From contig CAZTNA010000014.1 of assembly GCA_964615305.1 (NCBI GenBank), positions 12,002 to 76,001 on the forward strand: DNA of 64,000 bases. Reading direction: 5' to 3'. The notes below the pieces were generated by a model that worked only from the letters and a program-made list of their open reading frames with translations, did no database searches and was not told the DNA's origin. Positions 8,967-16,033 of this stretch are shown piece by piece. The position numbers were made by a program, and so were the translations under genes. The DNA is from Bog-950 sp964615305 (lineage in GTDB: Bacteria > Bacteroidota > Bacteroidia > Chitinophagales > LD1). Each line of letters opens with the position of its first letter. The stretch's first letter is position 1.

Positions 8967-10004
8967 TTAAACTATTGTCCAGGTTTTATCACCACTTAAA
9001 ATCTTGTTTAAATCAGTTTTACCCTTTTTTGCCTTTGCATTTTCAACTTGTCTTGTCATATCCGTTTCAATACAAGATCGTTCATTTCGGTAATACACAC
9101 CAAATGGTCTAGGAAAATGAACTTCTGTGTTGTCAGCAAAACCGGCAAGGATAAATGCTTTGTTTTTATCAGCCTCATCGTGTATCCATAAATCATCTTT
9201 TGATACCCCAGTAGCCAGATCAACAACTACAGGTTTAAACCCATCAAGTTTTATTCCCTTGCTTTCACCAGTACCAAACACCAAAGGCTTGCCGTGTTCT
9301 AAAAAAAGCGATTCTTCTTTCTTTGTTTCTTTTTCGGTAAACGTAAAGAAAGCTCCATCGTTAAACACAGGGCAGTTTTGATAAATTTCTAACAACGCAC
9401 TACCGGTGTGTTGGTTGGCTCGGTTGATCATAGCCTGCATGTGCTTAGGATCACGGTCAAGCGTACGGGCAAAAAAACTTGCCTTTGCGCCCAATGCTAA
9501 CTCTGCCGGATTAAACGGTTCATCTACCGAACCGTAGGGGGTACTTTTGGTAATTTTTCCCTTTTCTGAAGTTGGTGAATATTGCCCTTTTGTTAAACCG
9601 TAAATCTGATTGTTAAACAACATTAATTTTATGTTCGGATTTCTCCGAAGCATATGTATAAAATGGTTTCCTCCTATCGAGAGTAGGTCGCCATCGCCAC
9701 CTACCACCCAAACATTTAAATCTGGGTTAGCTGTTTTTACTCCGGTAGCTATGGCTGTTGCCCTGCCGTGAATACTGTGCATACCATAAGTAGCCATATA
9801 ATAAGGGAAGCGGGACGAACATCCAATGCCGGATACAAAAACTACTTTTTCTTTTTCAGTAACAAACTCAGGTAGTACTGTTTGCACCTGTTTTAGAATA
9901 GAGTAGTCTCCACAACCGGGGCACCATTTCACATCCTGATCGCTCGTAAAATCTTTGGCGGTTAACTTTACAGGTGCACTTTTTTCTAATGTTTCTGTTT
10001 CCAT
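8967..10004 (-). CDS. korB: 2-oxoacid:ferredoxin oxidoreductase subunit beta
   Basis: 345 residues. Motifs of the TPP-binding beta subunit are present: WCPGCGDYSILKQVQ near residue 27, GIGCSSRFPYYMATYGMHSI, and the TPP/Mg motif VVGGDGDLLSIGG followed by LFNNQIYGLTKGQYSPTS. With KorA it oxidatively decarboxylates a 2-oxoacid (probably 2-oxoglutarate, possibly another) to the acyl-CoA while reducing ferredoxin. It begins 3 bp after korA on the same strand. The substrate is not settled by sequence alone. Confidence 0.92.
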   Translation of the reverse strand: METETLEKSAPVKLTAKDFTSDQDVKWCPGCGDYSILKQVQTVLPEFVTEKEKVVFVSGIGCSSRFPYYMATYGMHSIHGRATAIATGVKTANPDLNVWVVGGDGDLLSIGGNHFIHMLRRNPNIKLMLFNNQIYGLTKGQYSPTSEKGKITKSTPYGSVDEPFNPAELALGAKASFFARTLDRDPKHMQAMINRANQHTGSALLEIYQNCPVFNDGAFFTFTEKETKKEESLFLEHGKPLVFGTGESKGIKLDGFKPVVVDLATGVSKDDLWIHDEADKNKAFILAGFADNTEVHFPRPFGVYYRNERSCIETDMTRQVENAKAKKGKTDLNKILSGDKTWTIV

Positions 10005-10007
10005 GTC

Positions 10008-11894
10008 TTATGAATTATAAATTTCTAAAACTTTGTTTCTTATTTCTTCGGTGTCAAAAGGAAGCCCTTGAACTTTATTAAAACCAATAGCCGGCACCAT
10101 ATACTTGGCGCGGACTAATTGCAGCAACTGCCCGCAGTTCATTTCCGGAATAAGCACCTTATCAAAACCGTGAAGCAACTCTCCTAAATTTTTAGGGAAC
10201 GGGTTCATATGACGAAGGTGGACATGCGCTATATCTTTGTAGCCCTCAGCTATTAACTCGTTCATAACAGTTTTAATTGAGCCATAAGTAGAACCCCAAC
10301 CCAACACCAACAGCTTTCCTTTTTCAGGTCCGCTGTCTGTTTTTTGCAATGGAATACGATCTGCTATTTTCTCTACTTTCTCTGCACGAAGGCGAACCAT
10401 TAGCTCGTGATTCTTTGAGTCATAGGAAACGTTTCCAGTTTCGTGCTGCTTTTCTAAGCCACCTATTCGGTGCTCCAGGTTTTTAGTGCCGGGTTTTACC
10501 CACGGACGAACCCCACGATTATCGCGCTTATAAGGAAGAAGTTTGCCGCCCGGATTATTGTTTTCAGTCAAAAAATTTACAGCGATTGGAGCCAACCTAT
10601 CTTCTGTCGGAAACCTCCATGGCTCTGACCCGTTTGCAATATATCCATCACTCAGAAAAATTACCGGAACCATATGTTCTATAGAAATTGATACGGCTTC
10701 GTAAACTGCGCTAAAACAATCAGCTGGTGTGCTGGCTGCAATAATAGGAAGAGGAGACTCCCCATGCCTACCATACATGGCAAACAACAAATCGCTCTGT
10801 TCTGTTTTGGTAGGCAAACCGGTTGAAGGCCCACCTCTTTGCACATCGCAAATAAGCAGTGGCAGTTCAAAAATCATAGCCAAACTCATGGCTTCACTTT
10901 TCAATGCTAACCCTGGGCCCGAAGTGGTAGTTACACCTAACGACCCCGCATAAGAAGCTCCAATAGCTGTACAAATAGCCGCTATTTCATCTTCCGCCTG
11001 AAAAGTTTTTACACCATTAGCTTTATATTTTGATAGTTCATGCAAAATGTCAGATGCGGGAGTAATTGGATATGAACCCAAAAAAATGGGAAGTCCTGCT
11101 TTTTCGGCTGCTGCTACTATACCGATAGCTACCGCCTGATTTCCTGATATATTGCGGTAAGTGCCTGCCGGCAATTGTGCTTTAGTAGTTTTGTATCTGG
11201 TTCGGAAAATTTCTGTGTTATCACCATAGTTCCAACCACTTTTTAATGCAGTAATGTTTGCATTCAGAATATCTGGTTTTTTACCAAACTTTTCTTCCAG
11301 CGCCTTTACTGTAAACTCCATACTTTTGTCGAACATCCAAAAGAGCACGCCTAGTACAAACATATTTTTGCAACGTTCAATCTCCTTCATTCCTAGTGGA
11401 GAATCTTTCAAAGCCTCTTTGGTGTGCTTGGTTACATCAATCTTGTAAACAGTGTACTCATCAAGCGTTCCGTCTTCCAGTGGGCTTTGGGCTCCTTCCG
11501 GATAACCTGCTAATTTTAGGTTCTTAGAATCGAACCCTGCAATGTTGGCAATCACTACTCCACCACGCTTTAGTCTTTTCAAATCGTTCTTAAGCGCTGC
11601 TGAGTTCATAGCTACCAATACATCATACTGATCGCCCGGGGTAAAAATTTCTTTACTGCCAAAATGAAGTTGAAAGCCCGATACACCGGCCAGCGTTCCT
11701 GCCGGGGCGCGAATTTCCGCAGGGTACTCCGGGAAAGTTGAAAGATCTTTGCCTAATAGAGCAGCAGTGTCAGTAAACTGCATACCCGTTAATTGCATTC
11801 CATCACCTGAGTCGCCAGAAAACCGGATGACGATGCTGTCAACTTCTTTTATCTCAGTGGGGCGCGATGACTTAGTTTCCAATGTTGAATCCAT
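10008..11894 (-). CDS. korA: 2-oxoacid:acceptor oxidoreductase subunit alpha (gamma-alpha fusion)
   Basis: 628 residues. The N-terminal 200 residues are the gamma domain (IRFSGDSGDGMQLTGMQF, then FPEYPAEIRAPAGTLAGVSG). The rest is the pyrimidine-binding alpha domain (FLGSYPITPASDILHEL, FQAEDEIAAICTAIGASYAG, TTTSGPGLALKSEAMSLA). This fusion is the usual KorA/OforA layout. It acts with KorB in the cytoplasm and passes electrons to ferredoxin, whose gene lies 42 bp upstream on the same strand. The three genes form one unit divergent from nuoA. Confidence 0.93.
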   Translation of the reverse strand: MDSTLETKSSRPTEIKEVDSIVIRFSGDSGDGMQLTGMQFTDTAALLGKDLSTFPEYPAEIRAPAGTLAGVSGFQLHFGSKEIFTPGDQYDVLVAMNSAALKNDLKRLKRGGVVIANIAGFDSKNLKLAGYPEGAQSPLEDGTLDEYTVYKIDVTKHTKEALKDSPLGMKEIERCKNMFVLGVLFWMFDKSMEFTVKALEEKFGKKPDILNANITALKSGWNYGDNTEIFRTRYKTTKAQLPAGTYRNISGNQAVAIGIVAAAEKAGLPIFLGSYPITPASDILHELSKYKANGVKTFQAEDEIAAICTAIGASYAGSLGVTTTSGPGLALKSEAMSLAMIFELPLLICDVQRGGPSTGLPTKTEQSDLLFAMYGRHGESPLPIIAASTPADCFSAVYEAVSISIEHMVPVIFLSDGYIANGSEPWRFPTEDRLAPIAVNFLTENNNPGGKLLPYKRDNRGVRPWVKPGTKNLEHRIGGLEKQHETGNVSYDSKNHELMVRLRAEKVEKIADRIPLQKTDSGPEKGKLLVLGWGSTYGSIKTVMNELIAEGYKDIAHVHLRHMNPFPKNLGELLHGFDKVLIPEMNCGQLLQLVRAKYMVPAIGFNKVQGLPFDTEEIRNKVLEIYNS

Positions 11895-11936
11895 TATTGA
11901 AAATACTTTTGGTTAAAAATAAAGTGCAATAATACA

Positions 11937-12287
11937 CTACGCTAAGTGAAGTTTTGCCTTTTTAGCAAGTAACTCTTCTTCTGTTTCCACATGAAGTTCG
12001 TCAGCTAAACAGCAATCAACCGGGCAAACAGACGCACACTGCGGTTCGTCATGAAAACCTTTACACTCTGTGCACTTGTCTGTTACAATATAGAAGTAGT
12101 CATTTGAAACCGGATCGTGAGTAGTACTGGCCTCAGTAGTTGTGCCGTCCATTAATGTGTAGGTTCCGGTTACGGATGTTTTATCCGCAATTTTCCAGCT
12201 ATCACCATTTGCATAAATCGCCCCATTAGGACATTCGGGTTCGCAAGCACCACAGTTAATACATACGTCTGTAATTTTAATTGCCAT
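11937..12287 (-). CDS. 2[4Fe-4S] ferredoxin, Allochromatium type
   Basis: 116 residues with two 4Fe-4S motifs. The first is CINCGACEPECP (residues 9-20). The second is CTECKGFHDEPQCASVCP, with eight residues between the second and third Cys, as in Alvin-type ferredoxins that carry low-potential electrons. An acidic linker and a C-terminal helix rich in Glu and Lys complete it. As the first gene of the unit with korA and korB it is the natural acceptor of that enzyme. It is also adjacent to the divergent nuo cluster, which in this window has no NADH module. Confidence 0.92.
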   Translation of the reverse strand: MAIKITDVCINCGACEPECPNGAIYANGDSWKIADKTSVTGTYTLMDGTTTEASTTHDPVSNDYFYIVTDKCTECKGFHDEPQCASVCPVDCCLADELHVETEEELLAKKAKLHLA

Positions 12288-12331
12288 ATTTTTTTGTTTT
12301 TATTAAGTTTCGAAAGAAATCAATTTGGTTG

Positions 12332-12360
12332 ATTATTCAAACACAAGGCTTGTGAATAAT
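12332..12360. promoter_or_regulatory. Imperfect palindrome in the fdx-nuoA divergent region
   Basis: CACAAG (12342-12347) and CTTGTG (12349-12354) are perfect inverted copies around one G, and outer arms ATTATTC (12332-12338) and GAATAAT (12354-12360) extend the symmetry. It lies midway between the ferredoxin start (12287) and nuoA (12429). It could be an operator shared by both units or a hairpin; no regulator can be named. Confidence 0.35.
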
Positions 12361-12428
12361 AATAATTGATATGCACTTGAAAAACCGAAATGATTTTCTG
12401 ATACTTGTTCGATAACTAAAATAATTTC

Positions 12429-12779
12429 ATGGGTGCTGCCTCATTAATTCTTCTCATCATTTGCGGTTTGGCGTTTGCAGGGGGGGCACTTTTACTTTCA
12501 AGAGCTATTACACCGGGTTCCAAGAATGCACAGAAGGGCGAGGCATACGAATGCGGAGTAGAAACCAAAGGGCAAAGTTGGATTCAGTTTAACGTTGGCT
12601 ACTATCTCTTCGCACTTATCTTTTTGATTTTTGATGTGGAGCTGGTGTTTCTTTATCCGTGGGCGGTGGTGGTGAAGAATGTAGGCATGGTAGCCCTTAT
12701 CGAAATAGTTATCTTTTTGTTTATCCTCTTTTTAGGGTTCTTATATGCACATAAGAAAGGGGCTTTAAAATGGCAGTAA
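12429..12779 (+). CDS. nuoA: NADH-quinone oxidoreductase subunit A
   Basis: 116 residues with three membrane segments, as usual for NuoA. Family motifs include KGEAYECGVETKGQ after the first helix and FLIFDVELVFLYPWAV in the second. NuoA is a membrane subunit of complex I near the quinone site. It opens the nuo cluster, divergent from the ferredoxin gene. An inverted repeat of the AACTGTAAACT type begins right at its stop codon. Confidence 0.95.
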   Translation: MGAASLILLIICGLAFAGGALLLSRAITPGSKNAQKGEAYECGVETKGQSWIQFNVGYYLFALIFLIFDVELVFLYPWAVVVKNVGMVALIEIVIFLFILFLGFLYAHKKGALKWQ

Positions 12780-12863
12780 TAGTTTACAGTTTCCGGTTTA
12801 AAGTTTACTGTTCTTAAACGTGGGCTGTTCAACTGGAAACCGAAAACTGCAAACTGTAAACTA
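12780..12863. repeat. Family A inverted repeat pair, no gene inside
   Basis: The left arm (12780-12811) begins tagtttacagtttcc. The right arm (12831-12863) ends ctgcaaactgtaaacta and is its inverted copy; the first 13 nt match exactly and the rest is built of diverged (a)gttt-ac/cg-gttt units. The 19-nt loop contains gggctgttc, a word that recurs next to other copies. The pair fills the nuoA-nuoB spacer and would form a long hairpin in the nuo mRNA. Confidence 0.8.
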
Positions 12864-12870
12864 AATAGCA

Positions 12871-13410
12871 ATGGAAGAAAATAAACAAGTAACTGCTTTT
12901 CCCGGTTCGGTGCATCAGACACCGGGCGGGGGAATTTTGGTTTCAAAGTTTGATGATGTGCTGAACTGGGCGCGGAGCAATTCTTTATGGCCGTTGGTTT
13001 TCGGAACCAGTTGCTGCGCTATTGAAATGATGAGTGCCGCAGGTGCGAAATATGACTGGAGCCGTTTTGGTTTTGAAGTGGCCCGCGCTACTCCACGCCA
13101 AGCCGATGTTATCATTATTGCAGGTACCATCGTAAACAAAATGGCACCCGTTCTCAAACGCCTTTACGACCAAATGCCCGACCCTAAATATGTAGTAGCA
13201 ATGGGTGCCTGTTCTATTTCAGGCGGACCGTTTTTTTACAATACATATAGTGTAGTGAAAGGTGCCGACCATGTAATACCGGTGGACGTTTACATACCGG
13301 GTTGTCCGCCACGGCCAGAGGCGTTGATACACGCATTGTTGACATTACAAGAAAAGATAAAAGCAGGAGGGGCAAGGGAGAAAATCTATTTAGAAGAATT
13401 GAAAAAATAG
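12871..13410 (+). CDS. nuoB: NADH-quinone oxidoreductase subunit B
   Basis: 179 residues. Carries the N2 cluster ligands: GTSCCAIEMMSAAG (adjacent cysteines), then MGACSISGGPF and PVDVYIPGCPPRPEALI. NuoB sits in the peripheral arm next to NuoD and passes electrons to quinone. All key Cys are present, so the subunit should be functional. The gene lies between two family A repeat pairs, and its stop codon is the first base triplet of the downstream one. Confidence 0.96.
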   Translation: MEENKQVTAFPGSVHQTPGGGILVSKFDDVLNWARSNSLWPLVFGTSCCAIEMMSAAGAKYDWSRFGFEVARATPRQADVIIIAGTIVNKMAPVLKRLYDQMPDPKYVVAMGACSISGGPFFYNTYSVVKGADHVIPVDVYIPGCPPRPEALIHALLTLQEKIKAGGAREKIYLEELKK

Positions 13411-13488
13411 TTTCCGGTTTACTGTTTGCAGTTTGGAGTTAATATATATCCCATAACAGGAAACAGTAAACTGAAAACCGTAAACTGA
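13408..13488. repeat. Family A inverted repeat pair, no gene inside
   Basis: The left arm (13408-13440, tagtttccggtttactg...) and right arm (13457-13488, ...aaaaccgtaaactga) are inverted, imperfect copies made of the same gttta/cagttt units as at 12780-12863. A 16-nt AT-rich loop separates them. The left arm begins inside the nuoB stop codon and the right arm ends 2 bp before nuoC. Confidence 0.75.
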
Positions 13489-13490
13489 TA

Positions 13491-13946
13491 ATGACTAAGG
13501 AAGAACTTAAAGCAAAAATTACGGAGATAATGCCCACCGCTACGTTTGATGAAGCAGGCGAATGGCTGAATGTTTCTATTGAAGCCGCTGACTGGCTTCC
13601 TCTCGCGCAACAACTCCGCAATAACACAGAGCTTGATTTTGATTTTCTGTTTTCGGTAACCGGTGTGGATTGGAAAACGCACATGAGTGTGGTGTATCAC
13701 TTGCGCTCATTGAAACACGGACATATTATAGTAGTAAAAGCAAAGTGCGACCGCGCTAAACCCGATATTGAAACGGTTTGCAATATCTGGAAGACCGCAG
13801 AACTGAATGAGCGCGAAGTGTATGATTTGTTTGGGGTTAAATTTTTGAACCATCCTGATTTGCGCAGATTGTTTTTGACGGATGATTGGGAAGGATGGCC
13901 ATTGAGAAAGGATTATGTGGATGAGGTGAATATTATAAAGTTGTAA
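13491..13946 (+). CDS. nuoC: NADH-quinone oxidoreductase subunit C
   Basis: 151 residues, the separate (not NuoCD-fused) form. It has the 30-kDa subunit signature NEREVYDLFGVKFLNHPDLRRLFLTDDWEGWPLRKDY near the end (given here in pieces: NEREVYDLFGV, HPDLRRLFL, WEGWPLRKDY). It is part of the peripheral arm with NuoB and NuoD. Its start is 2 bp after a family A repeat arm. Its stop runs into a single family B repeat arm. Confidence 0.95.
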   Translation: MTKEELKAKITEIMPTATFDEAGEWLNVSIEAADWLPLAQQLRNNTELDFDFLFSVTGVDWKTHMSVVYHLRSLKHGHIIVVKAKCDRAKPDIETVCNIWKTAELNEREVYDLFGVKFLNHPDLRRLFLTDDWEGWPLRKDYVDEVNIIKL

Positions 13947-13980
13947 TTGCGGAATGCGGATTTACGATTGCGGATTGAAA
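13946..13980. repeat. Single family B repeat arm
   Basis: A run of attgcgga / attgcggatt units with no inverted partner in this spacer. The same units build the arms at 17109-17145, 17505-17537 and 18011-18077. Confidence 0.6.
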
Positions 13981-14002
13981 AAACAAAATAAAAAGCAAAC
14001 TT

Positions 14003-14260
14003 ATGGATATTCTTAACTCTAATCTTTTAGCCGTTTTAATTTTTGGAATACTCGTAATTGGTGTTGAAGTATTAGTAATGATAAAACGCCAACGAGGTTG
14101 GGGCGCACAGTCGCGAAAAATTGTTGGAGGAAGTTTAATTGTAATTGCGGCTATGGCAATCACTTTATCCAACATTCCGTTGGAGAGAGTTACTGCAATG
14201 ATTGGTCTGCTGGGCGCACTTGGCGGTTATGTGGTTGGGAATAAAGATGAAGACGAGTAG
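14003..14260 (+). CDS. Small membrane protein of unknown function between nuoC and nuoD
   Basis: 85 residues, ATG start, with two or three predicted membrane segments (about residues 8-26, 40-58, 62-79), a basic cytoplasmic loop (IKRQRGWGAQSRK) and an acidic tail NKDEDE. I do not recognise a family. It is on the nuo strand, in the position between nuoC and nuoD where no canonical subunit is expected, and is flanked by repeat fragments on both sides (13946-13980 and 14306-14389). It could be an accessory complex I protein or another passenger brought by the repeats. Confidence 0.6.
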   Translation: MDILNSNLLAVLIFGILVIGVEVLVMIKRQRGWGAQSRKIVGGSLIVIAAMAITLSNIPLERVTAMIGLLGALGGYVVGNKDEDE

Positions 14261-14390
14261 ACGGGCTGTTTGCGCGAGGGATTGAAGCGGACGCGCCATA
14301 AAAAAATGAATAACGAATACCGAACATCGAATAATGAATATCGAAGTGAAACAACTGGAAACTTTAAACTCGAAACCGTAAACTGAAAAT
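14261..14390. repeat. Composite repeat junction before nuoD
   Basis: Three things follow each other: a gggctgtttgcgcgagggat segment (14264 on) that resembles interspersed repeat ends of Bacteroidota (from memory, weak); a family C arm (14308-14348, gaataacgaatac...); and a family A arm (14352-14389, aactggaaactttaaa...). The family C arm contains ATG-AAT-ATC-GAA-GTG-AAA at 14334, nearly the same start as the four-helix gene at 18945, but a stop follows after 15 codons. It looks like the scar of a lost element fused to another repeat. Confidence 0.6.
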
Positions 14391-15509
14391 TTGCAATACG
14401 AAGAAGTAGCAACAACTCTTGATGGTAATCTGGTGATAAACGTGGGGCCGCAGCATCCGGCTACGCACGGGGTGATGCATTTGGTGATTACTCTGAACGG
14501 GGAAACGATTTTGAATGTGGAGCCGCACCTGGGTTATATACACCGCAGCATCGAGAAGATGTGCGAGAGTTTGAGTTACCGGCAGTTTATTTACAGCACC
14601 AGCCGGATGGATTATCTGAGTTCGCACATCAACAACCACGGTTGTGCGCTGGCGGTGGAGAAGGGTTTGCAGATAGAAGTGCCCGAACGCGCGAAGGTGA
14701 TTCGCATTTTGATGGACGAGTTGACGCGCATTGCTTCGCACGTGTTGTGGTGGGGCGCCATGGCGATGGATGTAGGCGCGCTGACTCCGTTTTTTCATGC
14801 GTTCCGCGAGCGCGAAATGATTAACGACATTATGGAGGAGACCTGTGGTGCGCGGCTGACGATGAACTACATGGTACCGGGCGGAGTGATGTTTGACCTG
14901 CATCCGAATTTTGCGAAGAAGGTGAAGGAGTTTGTGGCGTTTTTCAGAACGAAGATTGACGAGTATGATACGCTAGTAACGCACAACATCATTTTTCAGG
15001 AGCGGATGAAAAATGTGGGCGTGATTTCGGCAGCCGATGCGGTTTCGTTTGGCTGCACAGGTCCGGTGTTGCGCGCTTGTGGCGTGAAGTGCGATATCCG
15101 CAAACTTGCGCCCTACGATGGTTACGATAAACTGAATTTCGAAGAGCCGCTGGAAACTGCGGGCGATAGTTATGCGCGTTACTTAGTGCGTATGCGCGAG
15201 CTGCGCCAGTCGCTTAGCATCATTGATCAGTTGATTGATAATATACCCGAAGGAGATTTTGTGGCAAAGACAAAGGCGGTGTTGAAATTACCGAAGGGAG
15301 AATTTTACAGCCGCGTGGAAACAGCGCGTGGCGAGTTTGGAGTTTACATCATCAGCGAAGGCGCGCTGACTCCTTACCGGATTCATTTCCGCAGTCCGGG
15401 TTTTGCAAATCTTTCTTGTTTGAATCAAATTGCAAGAGGACAGAAGATTGGTGACTTAGTAGCGATGATGGGGACTTTGGATTTGGTGATACCGGATATA
15501 GACAGATGA
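14391..15509 (+). CDS. nuoD: NADH-quinone oxidoreductase subunit D
   Basis: 372 residues, a NuoD of somewhat short length with the quinone-site region GPQHPATHGVMHLVITL near the N terminus and HLGYIHRSIEKM after it. The C terminus PDIDR is the expected family end. The start must be TTG at 14391, since a stop codon lies four codons upstream and the family N terminus begins here; repeat family A ends at this point, so the original start may have been overwritten by the repeat. The gene is clearly GC-richer than genes elsewhere in the window. NuoE, F and G, which often follow, are absent. Confidence 0.94.
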   Translation: MQYEEVATTLDGNLVINVGPQHPATHGVMHLVITLNGETILNVEPHLGYIHRSIEKMCESLSYRQFIYSTSRMDYLSSHINNHGCALAVEKGLQIEVPERAKVIRILMDELTRIASHVLWWGAMAMDVGALTPFFHAFREREMINDIMEETCGARLTMNYMVPGGVMFDLHPNFAKKVKEFVAFFRTKIDEYDTLVTHNIIFQERMKNVGVISAADAVSFGCTGPVLRACGVKCDIRKLAPYDGYDKLNFEEPLETAGDSYARYLVRMRELRQSLSIIDQLIDNIPEGDFVAKTKAVLKLPKGEFYSRVETARGEFGVYIISEGALTPYRIHFRSPGFANLSCLNQIARGQKIGDLVAMMGTLDLVIPDIDR

Positions 15510-15560
15510 AATAGTTTACAGTTTTTAGTTTGAGAGTTTACGGTTGAAATACAAAATACA

Positions 15561-15959
15561 ATGGCAACTATCAGACGGTTTGAAGATTTGGAAGCGTGGA
15601 AGAAGTCGAGAGAGTTTGCCAAAGAAGTTTGGAAGGAAACACAGAAAGGAAGTTTTGCGAAGGATTATAAATTGAAAGACCAGATAAATGCTTCGGCAGG
15701 AAGTGCAAAAGATAACATTGCTGAAGGATTTGGAAGAGGTGGAAGAGCGGAGTTTGTGAATTTTCTGACGATAGCGAAAGGTTCAAACGATGAAGCAAAG
15801 TCACAATTGTATCGGGCGTTTGACAGAGAACATATAAATGAGGAAACGTTTAACCGCCTTTATGCAATTGCAGATGAAGCGGCAAAAACGATGAACGGTT
15901 TGATGGAATATTTGAACAAAACAGAAGTGAAAGGACTAAAATGGAAAGATAGGAAGTAA
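15561..15959 (+). CDS. Four-helix-bundle protein (23S rRNA intervening-sequence family), copy 1
   Basis: 132 residues. It has the family layout: IRRFEDLEAWKKSREFAKEV in helix 1, then LKDQINASAGSAKDNIAEGFGRG between helices 1 and 2, then AEFVNFLTIAKGS and a long final helix. This is the S23/IVP (TIGR02436/PF05635-type) family, related to Avd of diversity-generating retroelements; its molecular role outside rRNA inserts is unknown. It lies in the nuo orientation inside family A repeats, exactly where nuoE-F-G would be expected. It differs strongly from copies 2 and 3. Confidence 0.85.
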   Translation: MATIRRFEDLEAWKKSREFAKEVWKETQKGSFAKDYKLKDQINASAGSAKDNIAEGFGRGGRAEFVNFLTIAKGSNDEAKSQLYRAFDREHINEETFNRLYAIADEAAKTMNGLMEYLNKTEVKGLKWKDRK

Positions 15960-15963
15960 ACAA

Positions 15964-16033
15964 TTTTCAGTATACGGTTTTCAGTTCGATGAGGGCTGTT
16001 AACTGTAAACTAAAAACTGCAAACCGTAAACTA
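15964..16033. repeat. Right family A repeat block of element 1
   Basis: Holds a plus-oriented piece ttttcagtatacggttttca (15964-15983), the recurring gggctgtt word, and the inverted right arm 16001-16033. The nuoH ATG at 16034 follows directly, so the arm reaches the nuoH start codon. Confidence 0.7.

Larger units (their letters stand above)
15512..16033 (+). mobile_element. IVS-like element 1: four-helix-bundle gene bracketed by family A inverted repeats
   Basis: The left arm 15512-15545 (tagtttacagtttttag...) and the right arm 16001-16033 (...gcaaaccgtaaacta) are inverted copies that share tagtttac(a/g)gttt at the outer end. A second partial arm lies at 15964-15986. The only gene between them is the four-helix protein at 15561. 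The architecture equals that of 23S rRNA intervening sequences (inverted repeats plus one ORF), but the site is the nuoD-nuoH spacer. Mobility is inferred, not shown. Confidence 0.55.

Noticed and set aside
14364..14903. 179-codon minus-strand frame over the start of nuoD
   Set aside because: Reverse-strand shadow of conserved nuoD sequence.
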